64,000 nt of DNA from Paenirhodobacter populi. GTDB lineage: Bacteria > Pseudomonadota > Alphaproteobacteria > Rhodobacterales > Rhodobacteraceae. The stretch covers positions 124,001 to 188,000 of the forward strand of contig NZ_SAUZ01000002.1 of assembly GCF_004022215.1 (NCBI RefSeq). Reading direction: 5' to 3'. A program made the position numbers and the translations under genes. Position 1 is the stretch's first letter. The number at the start of each line of letters is the position of its first letter. The notes under the pieces are model-generated. The model saw only the letters and a program-made list of their open reading frames with translations. It had not been told where the DNA came from and ran no database searches. Positions 8,286-18,088 of the stretch are shown here, piece after piece.

Positions 8286-9751
8286 CCGCTTTGCAGAAGT
8301 TGCTGGACTTCCAGCGTGAAACCGAGGCGCTGGCCTCGATCGCCGAGCGTCTTGGCTGGGATCAGGAGGCGATGATGCCGCGCGGCGCCGCCGAGCAGCG
8401 GGCCGAGGAAACCGGCGCGATCGAGGGCATCCTGCATGCCCGCCGCACCGATCCGCGGATTGAGGACTGGCTCGCCCGGGCCGAGGCGACGACGCCCGCC
8501 GAGGCGCGGATCCTCGACCTCGTCGGGCGGTCCTACAACCGCAACACCCGGGTTCCGGCACGGCTCGCCTCGGAACTCGCGCGGCTCACCTCGCTCAGCC
8601 AGAGCATCTGGGCCGAGGCGCGGTCCGAGGAAAATCCCGCGGCCTTCCTGCCCGTGCTGCGCGAGGTGGTGGCGCTGAAACGCGAGGAGGCGGGCTGCAT
8701 CTCGAACGGCGACGCCTATGACGCGCTGCTCGACGATTACGAGCCGGGCGCCACGGCGCGCGGTCTGGCGGCGATCTTCGACCGGATGCGGCCGCGGCTC
8801 GTCGCGCTGAAGGACCGGGTGCTGGGGGCGGAGTATCGCCCGCCGGTGCTGGAACACGTCTTCCCCGAAACGGCGCAGCTGCGACTGTCGCGCAAATGCG
8901 CCACGGCCTTCGGCTATGACTGGAACTTCGGCCGGATGGACACGGCGGTGCATCCGTTCTCCTCGGGTTCGGGGCGCGATGTGCGGATCACCACGCGGGT
9001 GGTGGAAAGCGATCCGTTCAACTGCATCTATTCGACGATCCACGAAACCGGCCATGCCTGCTACGAACTCGGCATCGACCCGGATTACCTGTTCACCCCG
9101 ATCGGGCACGGCGTGTCCATGGGCGTCCACGAAAGCCAGAGCCGGATCTTCGAGAACCAGCTTGGCCGCTCGTCCGCCTTCACCGGCTGGCTCTACACCC
9201 GGATGACCGACGCTTTCGGCGATTTCGGCATCGCTTCGGCCGCGGATTTCCACGCCTGCATCAACCGCGTCCATCCGGGCTTCATCCGCACCGAGGCCGA
9301 TGAGCTGCACTACAATCTCCACATCATGATGCGCTTCGATCTGGAACGGGCGCTGATGTCCGGCAAGCTCGAGGTCGACGATCTGGAAGAGGCATGGAAC
9401 GGCCGGTTCCAGGCGGATTTCGGGGTCAAGGTCGAACGTCCCTCGCAGGGCTTCCTGCAGGACGTCCACTGGCCGGTGGGGCTGTTCGGCTATTTCCCGA
9501 CCTATGCGCTTGGCAATGTCTATGCCGGCTGCCTCTACAAGGCGCTGCGCGAACAGGTCCCGGAATACGAGGATGCGCTGGCCGAGGGAACGGCGGCTCC
9601 CGCTGTCGAATGGCTGCGCGAGAATGTGCATCGCCACGGCGGACTGCACACCCCGGTCGAGACGATCACCCTTGCCTGCGGCTTCGCCCCGACCGAGGCG
9701 CCGCTGCTCGACTATCTGGAAGACAAGTTCACGGCGATCTACCGTCTCTAG
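8282..9751 (+). CDS. Carboxypeptidase Taq-type metallopeptidase (M32)
   Basis: A 489-residue cytoplasmic M32 zinc carboxypeptidase, which removes C-terminal amino acids from peptides. The zinc motif HETGH is at residues 254-258 and the downstream metal-ligand glutamate is in HESQSR (E284). The N-terminal LDFQRETEALASIAERLGWDQEAMMP is a family hallmark, and the length matches the usual 490-510 residues. The start ATG overlaps the ctaA stop by four bases, so translation is probably coupled to ctaA, an odd pairing with no obvious biochemical link. A repeat copy follows the stop. Confidence 0.9.
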   Translation: MTALQKLLDFQRETEALASIAERLGWDQEAMMPRGAAEQRAEETGAIEGILHARRTDPRIEDWLARAEATTPAEARILDLVGRSYNRNTRVPARLASELARLTSLSQSIWAEARSEENPAAFLPVLREVVALKREEAGCISNGDAYDALLDDYEPGATARGLAAIFDRMRPRLVALKDRVLGAEYRPPVLEHVFPETAQLRLSRKCATAFGYDWNFGRMDTAVHPFSSGSGRDVRITTRVVESDPFNCIYSTIHETGHACYELGIDPDYLFTPIGHGVSMGVHESQSRIFENQLGRSSAFTGWLYTRMTDAFGDFGIASAADFHACINRVHPGFIRTEADELHYNLHIMMRFDLERALMSGKLEVDDLEEAWNGRFQADFGVKVERPSQGFLQDVHWPVGLFGYFPTYALGNVYAGCLYKALREQVPEYEDALAEGTAAPAVEWLRENVHRHGGLHTPVETITLACGFAPTEAPLLDYLEDKFTAIYRL

Positions 9752-9845
9752 GACAGCGCCCTTTCCCGTCGTTTTTCCCTAAATATCCCGGGGGTGAGCC
9801 CGGAACGGGCGAGGGGGCTGGCCCCCTCGCGCCCTTGGGCGCGCC
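9752..9845 (+). repeat. Composite intergenic repeat, copy 4 (forward)
   Basis: Between the convergent M32 peptidase and P450 genes. The core TTCCCTAAATATCCCGGGGG is at about 9775-9794. Next come a GCCCG-GAA-CGGGC hairpin at 9798-9810 and a GAGGGGG/CCCCCTC hairpin at 9811-9828. The same GCCCG-GAA-CGGGC spacer hairpin recurs in copy 5. Confidence 0.78.
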
Positions 9846-11216
9846 TCAGCGGGGTGTCAGCCGCAGCCAGATCCCGTCCCGGGCGCGCACCGTCAGATGC
9901 GCGACAGGGACGGGAGTGCGGCCCGGCGCGGGGGCGAGGCGGAAATCGCGCAGGATCATCGACAGCAGAAGCGGCCCTTCGGCCATGGCGAAGCCGGCGC
10001 CGGGGCAGACGCGCGGGCCTGCGGAAAACGGGATAAAGGCCTGCCGCGCCGCCGCCCGGCCATTCGGGCTGTCCCAGCGGGCGGGGTCGAACGCATCGGG
10101 ATCGTCCCAGATCCGGTCGTGCCGATGCAGATGCCAGGGGCTGAGGACGATCTGCCCGCCCGGCGCGATGTCGCGGCCGCGAAACCGCACCGGGCAGCGG
10201 TTTTCCCGCACGAACATCGGCACGGGCGGATAAAGCCGCAGCGTCTCGCGGAAGACGGCGCGGCTGGCGGTCAGTTGCGACAGGCGCGACAGGTCCGGAT
10301 CGGGACCGGCAAGCACCTCCCGCGCCTCGGCGGCCACACGCTCCTGCCAGTCGGGATGGGTGGCCAGCAGATAGAGCGCCCAGGCCAGCGCCGAGGCCGA
10401 TGTCTCATGCCCGGCCAGAAAGAAGATCGCCACCTGATCGACCATCTCCGCCGCATCGAAGCCGGTGCCGGTCACCGGATCGGTGAAGGTCATGATCTTG
10501 GTCGCCAGGTCGTCGGGGGCGGTGCCGGCGCGGATCGCCGCGGCGCGTTCCGCCGTCAGTCGCTCGATCAGGTGGCGGATGTGCCGGGCGCTCTTGCGGG
10601 TCGCGCGGGAATGGAACCGGGGCAACCAGCGGGGCAGCGCCAGAAGCGCCGCCGGATTGACGATCGGCATGGCGCGCTGATGCGTGCGGAAGGCCTGAAA
10701 GACCGCCGTGGCCGCGGCATCCTCGATCGGGATGGAAAACAGCGTGCGGAAGATCACATCGGCGGCGATGTGGGAGGTTTCGCGTTCTATCTCAATCGGT
10801 TCCGGTCCTGACTTCGCGTGAAGTCTCAATACCCCGTTCGCGCCTGCCGCCCGCATGGCGGGGAGGCTTTGGTGCAGCCGTCCGCCCTCGAACGCCGGGT
10901 CGATGATGCGGCGCTGATGTTCCCATTGCGCGCCATTGGTGACGAAGACGCTGTTGCGCAGCAGCGGGCGCAGCCCCTCGGCGATGCGCAGGGATTTCGG
11001 GAAATCGGCGGGGCAGGTTTTCAGCACCCGCTCCACCAGCGCGGGATCATTGCACAGGTAGGAGCGGAAGAAGGGCGTGCGGAACTCGGCCATCCACGCA
11101 TGATAGAGCCGTGCTGGCAGCGCCGAGAGCATGTCGGCGCGGAACATCCGCAGCAGCCGCCACAGCGACGGGCGCCCCTGTCGCGCGGCGGGTTTCGGAG
11201 GAATGGTTCCGGTCAT
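9846..11216 (-). CDS. Cytochrome P450
   Basis: A 456-residue P450 monooxygenase. The I-helix oxygen-activation motif AGHET is at residues 268-272. The K-helix ExxR is in ETLRLYPP, and the heme-thiolate loop FSAGPRVCPG places the axial cysteine at C404. There is no N-terminal membrane anchor and no fused reductase, so it needs external electron donors, and none are adjacent. General sequence style resembles fatty-acid or terpenoid-hydroxylating bacterial P450s, but the substrate is unknown. Its start overlaps the stop of the upstream hydrolase-like gene (ATGA), so the two form a coupled operon. Confidence 0.9.
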   Translation of the reverse strand: MTGTIPPKPAARQGRPSLWRLLRMFRADMLSALPARLYHAWMAEFRTPFFRSYLCNDPALVERVLKTCPADFPKSLRIAEGLRPLLRNSVFVTNGAQWEHQRRIIDPAFEGGRLHQSLPAMRAAGANGVLRLHAKSGPEPIEIERETSHIAADVIFRTLFSIPIEDAAATAVFQAFRTHQRAMPIVNPAALLALPRWLPRFHSRATRKSARHIRHLIERLTAERAAAIRAGTAPDDLATKIMTFTDPVTGTGFDAAEMVDQVAIFFLAGHETSASALAWALYLLATHPDWQERVAAEAREVLAGPDPDLSRLSQLTASRAVFRETLRLYPPVPMFVRENRCPVRFRGRDIAPGGQIVLSPWHLHRHDRIWDDPDAFDPARWDSPNGRAAARQAFIPFSAGPRVCPGAGFAMAEGPLLLSMILRDFRLAPAPGRTPVPVAHLTVRARDGIWLRLTPR

Positions 11217-12424
11217 GCGTCCGCCGGGTGCTGCGCCGCGCGGGTGATGCGGCTGGGGGAAGGGGCGCGGCCCTGATACCGGGATGCCAGCGTCACCGGC
11301 CCGGCGGTGACGGCAAAATAATCATAGTTCGCCGGATTGTCGAAGGCACAAAGATACTGGAAATGCAGGCGGAAGAACCGCCCGCGCAGCCGCTTGCGCC
11401 GTTCGGGCGACAGGCTGCGGCGGAAGGCGGCGGAAATCACCAGCGGCCAGCGCTGATCGGGCGGCGCGACGCCCGACACCGCCACCGGATCGCACAAGGC
11501 GAAGGAACAGGGATCGCCGGGCGCGGTGACGTCGAGCCAGAAGATCTCTTCCCGCGTCGAGAGCCACGCGAGATCCGCGCGCAGCCGCCGCGCCCCGGGC
11601 AGGAAGCTGACCATCGGCACCACCTGACCCAGCGTCAGCAGCGCCATGCGCGGGCCTTCCTGCGGGATGCGCCCCTGCCGCGTCAGATCGGCGAGGATGG
11701 AGATCGCCAGATGCGCGCCCGAGCTATGGCCGATCAGCAAGACCTCGTCGCAGGGGCCGCGCAGCGCGGCGGCGATGGTCTTGGCGAAATCCGCCATGCG
11801 GGCCTCCAGCTCCGGCGGGTAGGCGCCGTTCCAGCGGGCGGTGAAGGCATAGTCGTGCATCAGGTAATAGGCGAAGATCCGTCTGTCCAAGGCCCGGAAC
11901 AGCCGCAGCACCGCGATCAGCACGGCGGCGATGATCGCCAGCCGCACCGCGCCATCATGGGGAAAGGCGGGCAGGGCGCAGGCCAGCCCCACGCCAAGGC
12001 CGAGGCCGATCGCCGCCTGCACCAGCAGCATCACGATCGGATAGAGCGCGGCCAGCACCGGCCCCCGCCGCAGCCGCATCAGCCGGAACAGCGCGCCCGA
12101 CCCGACATAGGCCCAGACCGTGCGCAGAAGCTGCGCATAGGTCGCCGGGATCGAGGCGTTCATCGAGCCGCGCACGATGTCCGACCAGATCAGGACATCG
12201 ACATCCGTTTCGGTCCGCGCACCATCCTGCGCCGTGTGAACATGCCAGCCATAGGCGCCGGCGCCGCGCTTTGGCGATACGGCGATCTCATAGCCGGCGA
12301 TGCGGGCCTGTTCCCCGGCCTGTTTTCGATAAAGCTCGCGGTAACGGCGGGGATGGAACGGGTCGAAGCCCGGAATGTAGAACACCTGCCGGCGCCGGAC
12401 CGCATGTGGATCGGTTGCGTCCAT
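11213..12424 (-). CDS. Membrane-anchored alpha/beta-hydrolase-like protein of unknown function
   Basis: A 403-residue protein I cannot assign to a named family. The N terminus (VFYIPGFDPFHPRRYRELY) is a conserved-looking start. Two hydrophobic segments lie around residues 125-155 and 160-178. A lipase-type nucleophile elbow GHSSGAH follows, with candidate Ser234 in an alpha/beta-hydrolase context. It may therefore be a membrane-bound lipase or esterase or an acyl-handling protein. It is the first gene of a two-gene operon with the P450, overlapping by four bases, so the two may act on the same lipid or ester. The promoter probably lies in the short gap to the M48 gene on the same strand. Confidence 0.6.
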   Translation of the reverse strand: MDATDPHAVRRRQVFYIPGFDPFHPRRYRELYRKQAGEQARIAGYEIAVSPKRGAGAYGWHVHTAQDGARTETDVDVLIWSDIVRGSMNASIPATYAQLLRTVWAYVGSGALFRLMRLRRGPVLAALYPIVMLLVQAAIGLGLGVGLACALPAFPHDGAVRLAIIAAVLIAVLRLFRALDRRIFAYYLMHDYAFTARWNGAYPPELEARMADFAKTIAAALRGPCDEVLLIGHSSGAHLAISILADLTRQGRIPQEGPRMALLTLGQVVPMVSFLPGARRLRADLAWLSTREEIFWLDVTAPGDPCSFALCDPVAVSGVAPPDQRWPLVISAAFRRSLSPERRKRLRGRFFRLHFQYLCAFDNPANYDYFAVTAGPVTLASRYQGRAPSPSRITRAAQHPADA

Positions 12425-12477
12425 TCCCCCCTCACTTTGGCGCGAGGTTAGCCGAATGTCTTTTCTTCGGTAAGGGG

Positions 12478-13173
12478 TTAAGCGACGTTCCAGCGCTTGC
12501 AGGAGGCCTCGATGGCACGTATCCGCGCATCGGTCGCCGGATGGCTGGTCAGCCAGGCGGGCGCGGGCAGCGCCGTGCCGCCGGTCAGCCGGTCGAGCTT
12601 TTGAAACAGCGAGATCTGCGGCCCGGTGCCGATCCCCGCCTTGATCAGCAGGGCCGAGGCATATTCGTCCGCCTCGTATTCGTCGCGCTGGCTCATCCGC
12701 GCGGCAAGGGTGGTGGCGATCATATGGGCGATCCAGCCGCCCGCGATGGGGATCACCCGCCCGAGCAGCGATCCCAGCACCACCTTCAGCGCGTTCTGCC
12801 CGGAAAAGTCGATCATCCGCCGCCGGGTATGGCCATGCGCGACATGGCCAAGCTCATGCGCGATGACCGAGGCGAGTTCCTCGGCGCTGACCTCGCCCTT
12901 GCGGTAAAGGTTCAGGAACCCCTCGGTGAGGAAGATCCGCCCGTCCGGCGCCGCCAGCCCGTTGACCGGCGCGACCTGATAGACATGCACCGGCACCTCG
13001 GGCAGGCCAAGCGCCGCCGCCATCCGCGACAGCACCGGATCAAGCCCCGGATCGCGCAGCCGGTGCGATTTCGTGTTCAGTTGCCGCGCCAGATTGCGCG
13101 CCGAAAACTGCCACATGACGATGGCATAGGCGATCGCGGCCAGAACCGGCAAAAGGCGCAGAAGCAGGGTCAT
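12478..13173 (-). CDS. M48 family zinc metallopeptidase
   Basis: A 231-residue protein with an N-terminal hydrophobic helix (about residues 2-18) and an M48 peptidase domain. The zinc motif HELGH is at residues 106-110, within VIAHELGHVAHGH, and a third ligand is likely in DEYEADEYA. M48 proteins such as HtpX, BepA and LoiP degrade or handle envelope proteins; this short form is closer to periplasmic or membrane-tethered M48 than to HtpX. The ATG at 13173 is chosen over an upstream start at 13269 because it leads straight into the signal or anchor helix. The gene is divergent from ppx/gppA. Confidence 0.8.
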   Translation of the reverse strand: MTLLLRLLPVLAAIAYAIVMWQFSARNLARQLNTKSHRLRDPGLDPVLSRMAAALGLPEVPVHVYQVAPVNGLAAPDGRIFLTEGFLNLYRKGEVSAEELASVIAHELGHVAHGHTRRRMIDFSGQNALKVVLGSLLGRVIPIAGGWIAHMIATTLAARMSQRDEYEADEYASALLIKAGIGTGPQISLFQKLDRLTGGTALPAPAWLTSHPATDARIRAIEASCKRWNVA

Positions 13174-13310
13174 GCCCCCGATCTGGAGAGCGCGTCCCCC
13201 TATGTCAAGGCGCGCCCGTCCCGTTAGCGCCAAAGGTTGAACCGCCCAGTCTTGAATAAGGGGGGGCAAATGGATACCTTGGGGACAACTTGAAATCGGA
13301 GGGCGTTGAA

Positions 13311-14432
13311 ATGGCGCCCAGGCGTCCCCGGTCCGCGGGCGCGTTCCCGAAAGCGGTAGAGCCTCCCGCGACCAAAAAATACGCCGAATCGGGCGAGCTT
13401 TATGCTGCGCTGGATCTCGGCACCAACAGTTGCCGGATGCTGATCGCCCGCCCGCGCGGGGATCAGTTCCAGGTCGTGGACAGCTTTTCCAAGGCGGTCC
13501 AGCTGGGGCAGGGGCTTGAAGCCTCGGGCCGGTTGTCGCGCAATTCGATGGCGCGCACGGTGCAGGCCCTGCAGATCTGCCGGCACAAGATCGAACTGCA
13601 CGGGGTGAAGCGGATGCGGCTCGTCGCGACCGAGGCCTGCCGGCGCGCCGGCAATGCCCGCGACTTCATCCGCTACGTGCGGCGCGAAACCGGGCTGCCG
13701 CTGGAAATCATCCCGGCGGAGGAAGAGGCGCGGCTGGCGGTGATCTCCTGCGCCTCTCTGGTGTCGCCCAAGGCGGAACAGATCCTTGTCGTCGATATCG
13801 GCGGTGGCTCGACCGAGCTTGTCTGGATGGATGTCTCGCGCGTGCCGCCCTCGGAACGCGGCCGGGCGATCATGCGCATCTCGGGCGGGTTCCGTCAGCC
13901 CGAGGGGCCGGAGCCGCAGGCGCGGGTGGTCGACTGGATTTCCGTTCCCTATGGGGTGGCGACGCTCAAGGACCATTTCGCCGATGTCGAAGACGACGCG
14001 GCGCGCTTCGCGCTGATGTCCTGGTTCTTTGAAGAAAAGCTTTCGAATTTCTCCACCTATGCCTGCGGCGCGCCGCTGAGCGGGTTCCAGATCATCGGGA
14101 CCTCGGGCACGGTGACGACGGTGGCGGCCTGCCACCTCGGGCTGAAACGCTACGACCGGACCCGGGTCGACGGGCTGACGATGACGTCGGCGCAGATCGA
14201 CACGGTGATCCGCAATTTTCTGATGCTCGGCCCTGATGGACGGCGTGCGGATCCGCGGATCGGCCGCGACCGGCACACGCTCATCATGTCGGGGGCTGCG
14301 ATCCTGCAGGCCCTGATGCGGGTCTGGCCGACCGACAGGATGTCGGTGGCCGATCGCGGCCTGCGCGAAGGACTGCTTTACGCGCAAATGGCCGCCGATG
14401 GCGTGATCGACGAGATGGGACAGATCCGATGA
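13311..14432 (+). CDS. Ppx/GppA family phosphatase
   Basis: A 373-residue ASKHA-fold protein of the exopolyphosphatase/guanosine pentaphosphatase family, which hydrolyses polyphosphate or pppGpp. Both phosphate loops are seen: [11 protein letters not shown] near residue 36 and [11 protein letters not shown] near residue 160. It has only the short catalytic module, without the C-terminal HD-type domain of E. coli Ppx. The ATG at 13311, eight bases after GGAGGG, is preferred over a TTG at 13290. The stop overlaps the rlmE start (ATGA), linking stringent or polyphosphate signalling to ribosome modification in one transcript. Confidence 0.85.
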   Translation: MAPRRPRSAGAFPKAVEPPATKKYAESGELYAALDLGTNSCRMLIARPRGDQFQVVDSFSKAVQLGQGLEASGRLSRNSMARTVQALQICRHKIELHGVKRMRLVATEACRRAGNARDFIRYVRRETGLPLEIIPAEEEARLAVISCASLVSPKAEQILVVDIGGGSTELVWMDVSRVPPSERGRAIMRISGGFRQPEGPEPQARVVDWISVPYGVATLKDHFADVEDDAARFALMSWFFEEKLSNFSTYACGAPLSGFQIIGTSGTVTTVAACHLGLKRYDRTRVDGLTMTSAQIDTVIRNFLMLGPDGRRADPRIGRDRHTLIMSGAAILQALMRVWPTDRMSVADRGLREGLLYAQMAADGVIDEMGQIR

Positions 14433-15199
14433 CCAAGACACCGACCGGAAAGAACACCTCTGGCCGCGGCCAGCGAGAGCTGCGCGTCCGGGTGAAGACC
14501 GCCAAGGGGCGCAAGCTCAGCTCGACCCTCTGGCTCGAACGGCAGTTGAACGACCCTTACGTCCAGCGGGCGAAAAAGGAAGGCTATCGCGGCCGCGCGG
14601 CCTTCAAGATCCTTGAGCTGGACGACAAATACCGCTTCCTCGTGCCGGGCGCACGGGTGGTCGATCTTGGCTGCGCGCCGGGTGGCTGGTGCCAGGTGGC
14701 GGTCGAGCGGGTCAATGCGCTTGGCGAGAAATCGGGCAAGAAGCGGGGCACGGTGCTGGGCGTCGACCTTCAGGAAGTCGACCCGATCCCGGGGGCCGAG
14801 ATCCATCAGCTCGATTTCCTCACCGACGACGCGGATGAAAAGGTCAAGGGTTGGCTGGGTGGTCCCGCCGATGTGGTGATGTCGGACATGGCGGCCGCGG
14901 CCTCAGGCAACCAGCAGGTGGATCACCTGCGCATCATCACCCTGTGCGAACATGCCGCCTGGTTCGCCTTCGACGTGCTGGAAGAGGGCGGCACCTTCGT
15001 CGCCAAGGTTCTGGCCGGCGGGGCGGAGCAGGAACTGATGACGATCCTGAAGAAGAACTTCACCAAGGTCGCGAATGTGAAGCCCCCGGCCTCGCGCCGC
15101 GACAGCTCCGAGAAATTCGTGGTGGCACAGGGCTTCCGCGGCAAGCGCCACGAGGCGACGGATGCCGAGGATCAGAATACCGCCCCCGACCACGAATGA
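14429..15199 (+). CDS. rlmE: 23S rRNA (uridine-2'-O-)-methyltransferase RlmE (FtsJ/RrmJ)
   Basis: A 256-residue SAM-dependent Rossmann methyltransferase that modifies U2552 of 23S rRNA, a late step in 50S assembly. The SAM motif [14 protein letters not shown] and the catalytic-site stretch [16 protein letters not shown] are present, as is the C-terminal FVAKVLAG and [18 protein letters not shown]. The protein is longer than E. coli RlmE because of a basic N-terminal extension and a short acidic C-terminal tail. It is translationally coupled to the ppx/gppA gene by a four-base overlap. Confidence 0.9.
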   Translation: MTKTPTGKNTSGRGQRELRVRVKTAKGRKLSSTLWLERQLNDPYVQRAKKEGYRGRAAFKILELDDKYRFLVPGARVVDLGCAPGGWCQVAVERVNALGEKSGKKRGTVLGVDLQEVDPIPGAEIHQLDFLTDDADEKVKGWLGGPADVVMSDMAAAASGNQQVDHLRIITLCEHAAWFAFDVLEEGGTFVAKVLAGGAEQELMTILKKNFTKVANVKPPASRRDSSEKFVVAQGFRGKRHEATDAEDQNTAPDHE

Positions 15200-15244
15200 T
15201 CGCCGCCGGCGCGCATTCCGGAATCGCCTCGCCCCCCGGCGCCA

Positions 15245-15375
15245 CCGCCTCTCTTTCGTGTTTCCATAAATATCCCGGGATGAGGCGGACAAGCCAACCT
15301 TCCGGTGGAAGGTTGGCCCGCCGAATGCCCGGAACGGGCGAGGGGGCTGGCCCCCTGCGTCCCATCCGCCCGCAC
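15245..15375 (+). repeat. Composite intergenic repeat, copy 5 (forward)
   Basis: Between convergent rlmE and the YqhA-type gene. The core TTTCCATAAATATCCCGGG is at about 15260-15279. It is followed by an 11-base perfect stem (GCCAACCTTCC at 15293-15303 with GGAAGGTTGGC at 15307-15317), a GCCCG-GAA-CGGGC hairpin at 15327-15339 and an AGGGGG/CCCCCT hairpin at 15341-15356. Confidence 0.8.
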
Positions 15376-15441
15376 CGCGCTCCCGGTCTGAACCCCGTCC
15401 CAAAGACGCAGGTCCCGGCCCACTCCGCCGAAGGCGGCGCG

Positions 15442-15969
15442 TCAGTAGGCCTCGCTCTTGCCCTTTTTCTTCATCGATTTCGCGTGGATGGAGATCCAGT
15501 CCATCGCCGCCAGCAGCACCCCCGACACGATGAAGACGAGGTGGATGGTCAGCATCCACCGGATCTTGTCGTCGGCATATTTCTCGACATCCATGAAGAC
15601 CTTGAGCAGATGGATCCCCGAGATTGCGACGATCGAGGCGATCAGTTTCAGCTTCAGGGTCGAGAAATCGACCTCGCCCTGCCATTCTGGGCGGTCCTCG
15701 TGATCGGCGGTATCCATCCGGCTGACGAAATTCTCATAGCCCGAGAAGATCACGATGATCACCAGATTGGCGGCGAGCGTCAGGTCGATCAGCGCAAGCA
15801 CCGCCATCATCGCATCGTCCACCCCCAGCGAGGGCAGCAGAATCATGGAATGCCACAATTCCATGACGAAGGACCACAGCAGGATGATCAGCGCCCCGAC
15901 CAGTCCCAGATACATCGGCGCCATCAGCCAGCGGCTGGCGAAAAGCGTCCGCTCGATTGCCTTTTCCAT
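15442..15969 (-). CDS. YqhA/UPF0114 family membrane protein
   Basis: A 175-residue inner-membrane protein with four predicted spans: about residues 12-35, 50-77, 105-125 and 135-158. FASRWLMAPMYLGL and EVDFSTLKLKLIASIVAISGIHLLK are typical of the UPF0114/YqhA family, whose biochemical function is unknown. The C terminus is lysine-rich and probably cytoplasmic. The ATG at 15969 with GGGAG upstream is preferred over the start at 15990. It is followed by the convergent rlmE gene and repeat copy 5. Confidence 0.85.
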   Translation of the reverse strand: MEKAIERTLFASRWLMAPMYLGLVGALIILLWSFVMELWHSMILLPSLGVDDAMMAVLALIDLTLAANLVIIVIFSGYENFVSRMDTADHEDRPEWQGEVDFSTLKLKLIASIVAISGIHLLKVFMDVEKYADDKIRWMLTIHLVFIVSGVLLAAMDWISIHAKSMKKKGKSEAY

Positions 15970-16112
15970 GAAAACTCCCAGATGTCGCATGCCCGGATTT
16001 GCGTGACGGCGGACATAACCGGATGATGGCGGAAATCAAAGGGGGCGCGGCAATTCGCCGTCCCCGCCTCAGCCGTCCCCGCCTCAGCCATCCCCCGGGC
16101 GCCGTCCCTGCC

Positions 16113-16982
16113 TCAGCCGGCCTTGCGGAAATCGGACGGGGTCTTGCCGATGCGGGCGTGAAAGGCGCGGGTGAAATAGGCGGGGCTGGTGAAGCCGAGC
16201 GTCTCCGAAATCTCCTTCACCGGGGCGTCGGTTTCGGCCAGCAGGCGGCGCGCCTCATACAGGCGGCGGTCCTGCAACAGGTCGAGTGCCGCGCGCCCGC
16301 AGGTCGTGCGGCACACGCGGGTCAGATGGGTCGGCGTCACGCCCAGTTCCTGCGCATAGTCCGCCACCCCCTGACCCAGCCGGAAATCGCGTTCGAGCAG
16401 CGCCGAATAGCGCGCGACGAGACGGCGGGCGGCGTCCGAGCTTTGCGCCTCGTTGGTCTGCAACATTGTCTGCCGCTCCAGCCAGACACCGATCAGACCG
16501 AGGTAAAGCTCCGCCGCCCGCATCCCGGCAGGCCGGCTGCCGTCTAGTTCGCGCAGCACGGCCTCGACCAACCCCGTCAGCTCCGCCTGGGGCGTCGCAT
16601 CGCGGATGCGCAGGTGCTGCGGGGTATCGGGCAGGGTAAAGGGGCAATCGCGGCCGAAGAACACGACCGAGCCGTGGCTCTGCGGCCCGACGTCGAATCC
16701 ATGCATCACCCCGGCTGGAATGAAGATCGCGTTATGCGCGCCGTAGCCGCGCGTCAGGCCGCCGACGGTGATCCGCCCCTGTCCGCGGGTGAACCAGATC
16801 AGGCAGGGTTCGGCCAGCGCGCGCATCGCCTCGACCCGCCAGCGCCCGCCCTGCGCCAGCCGCGACACCTGCAACACCCGGGGCGCGGCCGGGGGCTCCG
16901 GCAGGCGCAGGGTGTTGGGCTCAGGTTGTGCGGTTTCAGCCTCTGCGGCCCGCGAGGCGCGGTCGGGGGGAAGGGGAGTCAC
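16113..16982 (-). CDS. AraC family transcriptional regulator with cupin-type sensor domain
   Basis: About 289 residues. The N-terminal half resembles an AraC-type cupin ligand domain (FIPAGVMHGFDV). The C-terminal 100 residues form the double helix-turn-helix, with LGVTPTHLTRVCR and the second-helix hallmark IGKTPSDFRKAG. It probably controls a nearby or distant catabolic gene; no target is evident. The start is uncertain: a TTG at 17066 would add 28 residues across an AT-rich, promoter-like stretch, so the GTG at 16982 is preferred, although its ribosome-binding site is poor. It lies downstream of miaA on the same strand, separated by a 111-base gap. Confidence 0.75.
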   Translation of the reverse strand: MTPLPPDRASRAAEAETAQPEPNTLRLPEPPAAPRVLQVSRLAQGGRWRVEAMRALAEPCLIWFTRGQGRITVGGLTRGYGAHNAIFIPAGVMHGFDVGPQSHGSVVFFGRDCPFTLPDTPQHLRIRDATPQAELTGLVEAVLRELDGSRPAGMRAAELYLGLIGVWLERQTMLQTNEAQSSDAARRLVARYSALLERDFRLGQGVADYAQELGVTPTHLTRVCRTTCGRAALDLLQDRRLYEARRLLAETDAPVKEISETLGFTSPAYFTRAFHARIGKTPSDFRKAG

Positions 16983-17093
16983 TGTTGGGGTCCGGCACTG
17001 CTGCGATATTTTCTTATTGTCGCAGGATAAGCGTGAAAATACCTTGAAACAAAAGCCTTTTTTCAAACCCCGGCAAGTTTCCGCGAAAGCCCC

Positions 17094-17975
17094 TCAGGGC
17101 CGCATGATCTTGTGCCAGCGCGTCATCCGCGCACGAAACCATGTGCGCTGGCGCTTCGCATATTGGCGCGTGGCGGCTTGGGCGCGCTCGCGCGCGGCCT
17201 CCAGATCCATTTCCCCGCGCAGATAGGCGATCAGTTCCGGCGCGCCGATCGCCTTTGCCCAGAGCGCCTGCGGGTCCCAGAAGGGCGCCACGGCGCGGGC
17301 CTCATTCAGCGCGCCCTCGTCCAGCATCTGGTCGAACCGGCGGTCGATGCGGTCGGCGAGCCAGTCGCGCTCCGCCTCGATCACCAGCGCGGTGCAGTCG
17401 TCCAGGGCCAACAGCGGCGGCGGCGTGTCGTCCTGCCAGGCGGCAAGGCCGCGCCCGGTGGCGGCCTGCACCTCCCACGCGCGCTGGATGCGGGCGGGGT
17501 TCAGCCGGTCGATCCGGGCGGCGGTGTCGGGATCGAGTTCCGCCAGCAGCGCGCCCGCGCCCTCGTCGGCGATGCGGCGGTTGGCGGTGTCGCGGACCCT
17601 GGCGGGAATCGCCGGGATCTCGGCCAGCCCCTCGGTCAGCGCGGTGAAATACAGCCCGGTGCCGCCGATCAGGATCGGCCGCGGCCCCCGCCCGGCGCGA
17701 TGCGCGGCCAGAATCGGCGCGACCTCGCGCAGCCAGTGGCCGACGGAATACTCCTCGCCGGGGGCGCGGTGACCATAGAGCAGATGCGGGGCCAAGGCCT
17801 CTTCCGCCGCCGAAGGACGCGCCGACAGCACCCGCCAGCAGGACCAGACCTGAAGCGCATCGGCGTTGACCACGACCCCGCCCTGCGCCCGCGCCAGATG
17901 CAGCGCCAGCGCCGACTTGCCCGAGGCGGTGGGGCCGGCGATCAGCACCGGTTTCGTGGAATCCAATTTATCCAT
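17094..17975 (-). CDS. miaA: tRNA dimethylallyltransferase
   Basis: About 293 residues. MiaA transfers dimethylallyl from DMAPP to N6 of A37 in tRNAs reading U-starting codons. The P-loop [13 protein letters not shown] near the N terminus, the [10 protein letters not shown] motif and the C-terminal [16 protein letters not shown] are diagnostic. Three possible starts (18074, 17996, 17975) exist; 17975 gives the shortest sensible leader before the P-loop and is used, with 17996 almost as plausible. The gene is divergent from pyrH. A weak hairpin (CCCTGAGGGG then CTTT) follows the stop. Confidence 0.88.
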   Translation of the reverse strand: MDKLDSTKPVLIAGPTASGKSALALHLARAQGGVVVNADALQVWSCWRVLSARPSAAEEALAPHLLYGHRAPGEEYSVGHWLREVAPILAAHRAGRGPRPILIGGTGLYFTALTEGLAEIPAIPARVRDTANRRIADEGAGALLAELDPDTAARIDRLNPARIQRAWEVQAATGRGLAAWQDDTPPPLLALDDCTALVIEAERDWLADRIDRRFDQMLDEGALNEARAVAPFWDPQALWAKAIGAPELIAYLRGEMDLEAARERAQAATRQYAKRQRTWFRARMTRWHKIMRP

Positions 17976-18088
17976 GTCGATCAAGCGATTGGCCATTATC
18001 TTGCGGGGTGCGGCAATCCCGATGTTGAACCCGGAGGGCATTTGCGACATTTTGCGCCGCGATGACAACCGCAAATGGGAATCCCCCG

